Origin: Flavobacterium psychrophilum
Lineage (GTDB): Bacteria; Bacteroidota; Bacteroidia; Flavobacteriales; Flavobacteriaceae
NCBI GenBank assembly: GCA_945878515.1
Contig: CAMCTL010000160.1
Span: 1-7,322, forward strand
Length of the DNA stretch: 7,322 bases
Direction: 5' to 3'
In this document: piece by piece, positions 6,062-7,322 of the stretch
How positions within the stretch are numbered: position 1 is the stretch's first letter
How the letters are laid out: each line of letters starts with the position of its first letter
Made by a program: the position numbers and the translations under genes
Notes under the pieces: model-generated
What the model saw: only the letters and a program-made list of their open reading frames with translations
Told to the model about the DNA's origin: nothing
Database searches by the model: none

Positions 6062-6092
6062 TTTTAATCTGAATAATACCCTTCTACTTTTG
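6062..6092 (+). promoter_or_regulatory. Candidate promoter for hemN
   Basis: TACTTTTG at 6085-6092 is an exact match to the Bacteroidota -7 element TAnnTTTG and is followed by C, as is common. The -33 element is weak: TTTT at 6062-6065, 19 bp upstream. The start codon at 6115 is 22 bp downstream, giving a leader of about 15 nt. The position just after the terminator supports it. No FNR/CRP-like palindrome was recognised nearby. Confidence 0.6.
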
Positions 6093-6114
6093 CTTATCGA
6101 AAATAGAATTTGAT

Positions 6115-7322
6115 ATGAAAAAGTCCATCCTTCAAAAATACAATGTACCTGGCCCGCGATACACAAGTTATCCAACAGTACCATATTGGAATGAATCTGA
6201 TTTTGAGTATCAAAACTGGATTGATACTTTAAAAAAATCTTTTGTTGAAAGCAATTCTAAAGAAGGTCTTAGTTTATATATTCATTTGCCGTTTTGCGAA
6301 AGCATGTGTACTTTTTGTGGATGTAATAAACGAATTACAAAAAACCACGAAGTAGAACATCCTTATATTGAAGCAATTTTGAAAGAATGGGCAATTTATT
6401 GCCAAATTTTAGAGGAAAAGCCAATCATAAAGGAAATTCATTTGGGTGGTGGAACGCCTACTTTTTTCTCTATAAAAAGTTTAGAGGATTTAATTACTGG
6501 TATTTTTTGTTATGCTGAAAAAGCCAATAATTACGAGTTCAGCTTTGAGGGGCATCCTAATAATACGACTCGCGCACATTTGCAGAAATTGTACGATTTG
6601 GGTTTTAGAAGAGTCAGTTTTGGTGTTCAAGATTATTCCGAAAAAGTTCAGGAAGCAATTAATAGATTCCAACCTTTCCATAATGTGGCTAAGGTTACTT
6701 TTTGGGCCAAGGAAATTGGTTATACTTCAATAGGTCACGATATTATTTTTGGATTGCCATTTCAGGAAATTGATGATGTTATTGATACTATTGAAAAAAC
6801 GAATTCTTTGCAACCTGATCGATTGGCATTTTACAGTTATGCTCATGTGCCATGGATAAAAGGAAACGGACAGCGCGGTTTTAATGATGATGATATTCCA
6901 AAAGACGAAGTGAAACGCCGGCTTTATGAAGTGGGTAAAGATTTGCTCTTCGATAATGAATATTATGAAATAGGAATGGATCATTTTGCACTAAAAAATG
7001 ATAGTTTGTATGATTCTTTCACAAATGGAAAATTACACCGTAATTTTATGGGTTATAGTTCGTCTAAAACTCAATTAATGATTGGTTTAGGGGTTTCGTC
7101 CATTAGTGACAGTTGGTACAGTTTTGCCCAAAATACAAAAAGTTTAGAAGAATATTATGCTCTTTTAAAAGCAGATAAATTACCTATTTTTAGAGGTCAT
7201 TTATTAACCGATGAAGACCTTTTAATAAGAAAACATATCTTGAATTTGATGTGTCATTTTGAAACCTCCTGGCAAGATAAAGCCAATTATTTTGAAGAAG
7301 TTGCTCAAATTATTGTGCAGTT
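6115..7322 (+). CDS. hemN: Oxygen-independent coproporphyrinogen III oxidase (3' end outside the window)
   Basis: A radical SAM enzyme of haem synthesis that decarboxylates coproporphyrinogen III to protoporphyrinogen IX without oxygen. 402 residues are visible with no stop; E. coli HemN has about 457, so roughly 50 are missing. The N-terminus reads KYNVPGPRYTSYPTVPYW, typical of true HemN rather than HemW. The iron-sulphur motif is CESMCTFCGC (C61, C65, C68, with the extra C70 characteristic of HemN). GGGTPT (111-116) is the SAM-binding glycine motif. E145, Q172, R184, D209 and A243 fall at the positions I recall as SAM contacts in the E. coli enzyme. The sequence around E145 is FEGHPNN rather than the EIDPR type of proteobacteria, probably a lineage variant. 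The HemN C-terminal domain begins near LLTDEDLLIRKHILNLMC (363-380). The start ATG 6115 fits both family and promoter. It allows haem synthesis at low oxygen. Confidence 0.95.
   Translation, partial: MKKSILQKYNVPGPRYTSYPTVPYWNESDFEYQNWIDTLKKSFVESNSKEGLSLYIHLPFCESMCTFCGCNKRITKNHEVEHPYIEAILKEWAIYCQILEEKPIIKEIHLGGGTPTFFSIKSLEDLITGIFCYAEKANNYEFSFEGHPNNTTRAHLQKLYDLGFRRVSFGVQDYSEKVQEAINRFQPFHNVAKVTFWAKEIGYTSIGHDIIFGLPFQEIDDVIDTIEKTNSLQPDRLAFYSYAHVPWIKGNGQRGFNDDDIPKDEVKRRLYEVGKDLLFDNEYYEIGMDHFALKNDSLYDSFTNGKLHRNFMGYSSSKTQLMIGLGVSSISDSWYSFAQNTKSLEEYYALLKADKLPIFRGHLLTDEDLLIRKHILNLMCHFETSWQDKANYFEEVAQIIVQ

Noticed and set aside
6490..6984. Short open frames on both strands inside hemN
   Set aside because: The hemN frame spans this region without interruption and has all catalytic motifs; the others are shadow frames.

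Overview
The window looks like a piece of chromosome from a Flavobacterium-like member of the Bacteroidota. The DNA is strongly AT-rich, A-rich leaders rather than Shine-Dalgarno sites precede the genes, two promoter candidates fit the Bacteroidota TTTG / TAnnTTTG pattern, and the gene families (2TM-domain proteins, a LytS/LytTR-type two-component pair, a multi-repeat DUF349 protein) are typical of that group. This assignment is inferred from the sequence alone.

Layout. 1-225 is the 3' end of a gene for a probable TPR-like protein. 254-3172 is a + strand signalling locus: a membrane histidine kinase of the LytS/YehU class with a 2TM domain fused to its C-terminus, two stand-alone 2TM-domain proteins, a 130-bp gap filled with three different short tandem repeats, and a LytTR response regulator. 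A perfect 17-bp inverted repeat at 3186-3258 closes this locus and also closes a convergent - strand gene for a CsbD-like stress protein (3280-3462/3468). A roughly 400-bp AT-rich spacer follows; it carries a candidate promoter at 3801-3832 for a 701-residue DUF349 repeat protein (3871-5976), which ends in a clear intrinsic terminator. A promoter candidate then precedes hemN, the oxygen-independent coproporphyrinogen III oxidase, which runs off the right edge.

How the genes may work together. The kinase and the LytTR regulator probably form one phosphorelay, with the 2TM proteins as membrane partners; this rests on the fused 2TM domain and gene order, since the function of 2TM domains is not established. 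The CsbD-like, DUF349 and hemN genes look like separate transcription units.

The most interesting points are the three successive copies of the 2TM module (one fused to the kinase, apparently with a relic gene boundary at the fusion point), the layered short repeats before the regulator gene, and the large inverted repeat whose loop carries a perfect AGGAGG. No mobile element, CRISPR array, RNA gene or clearly new defence-type system was seen.
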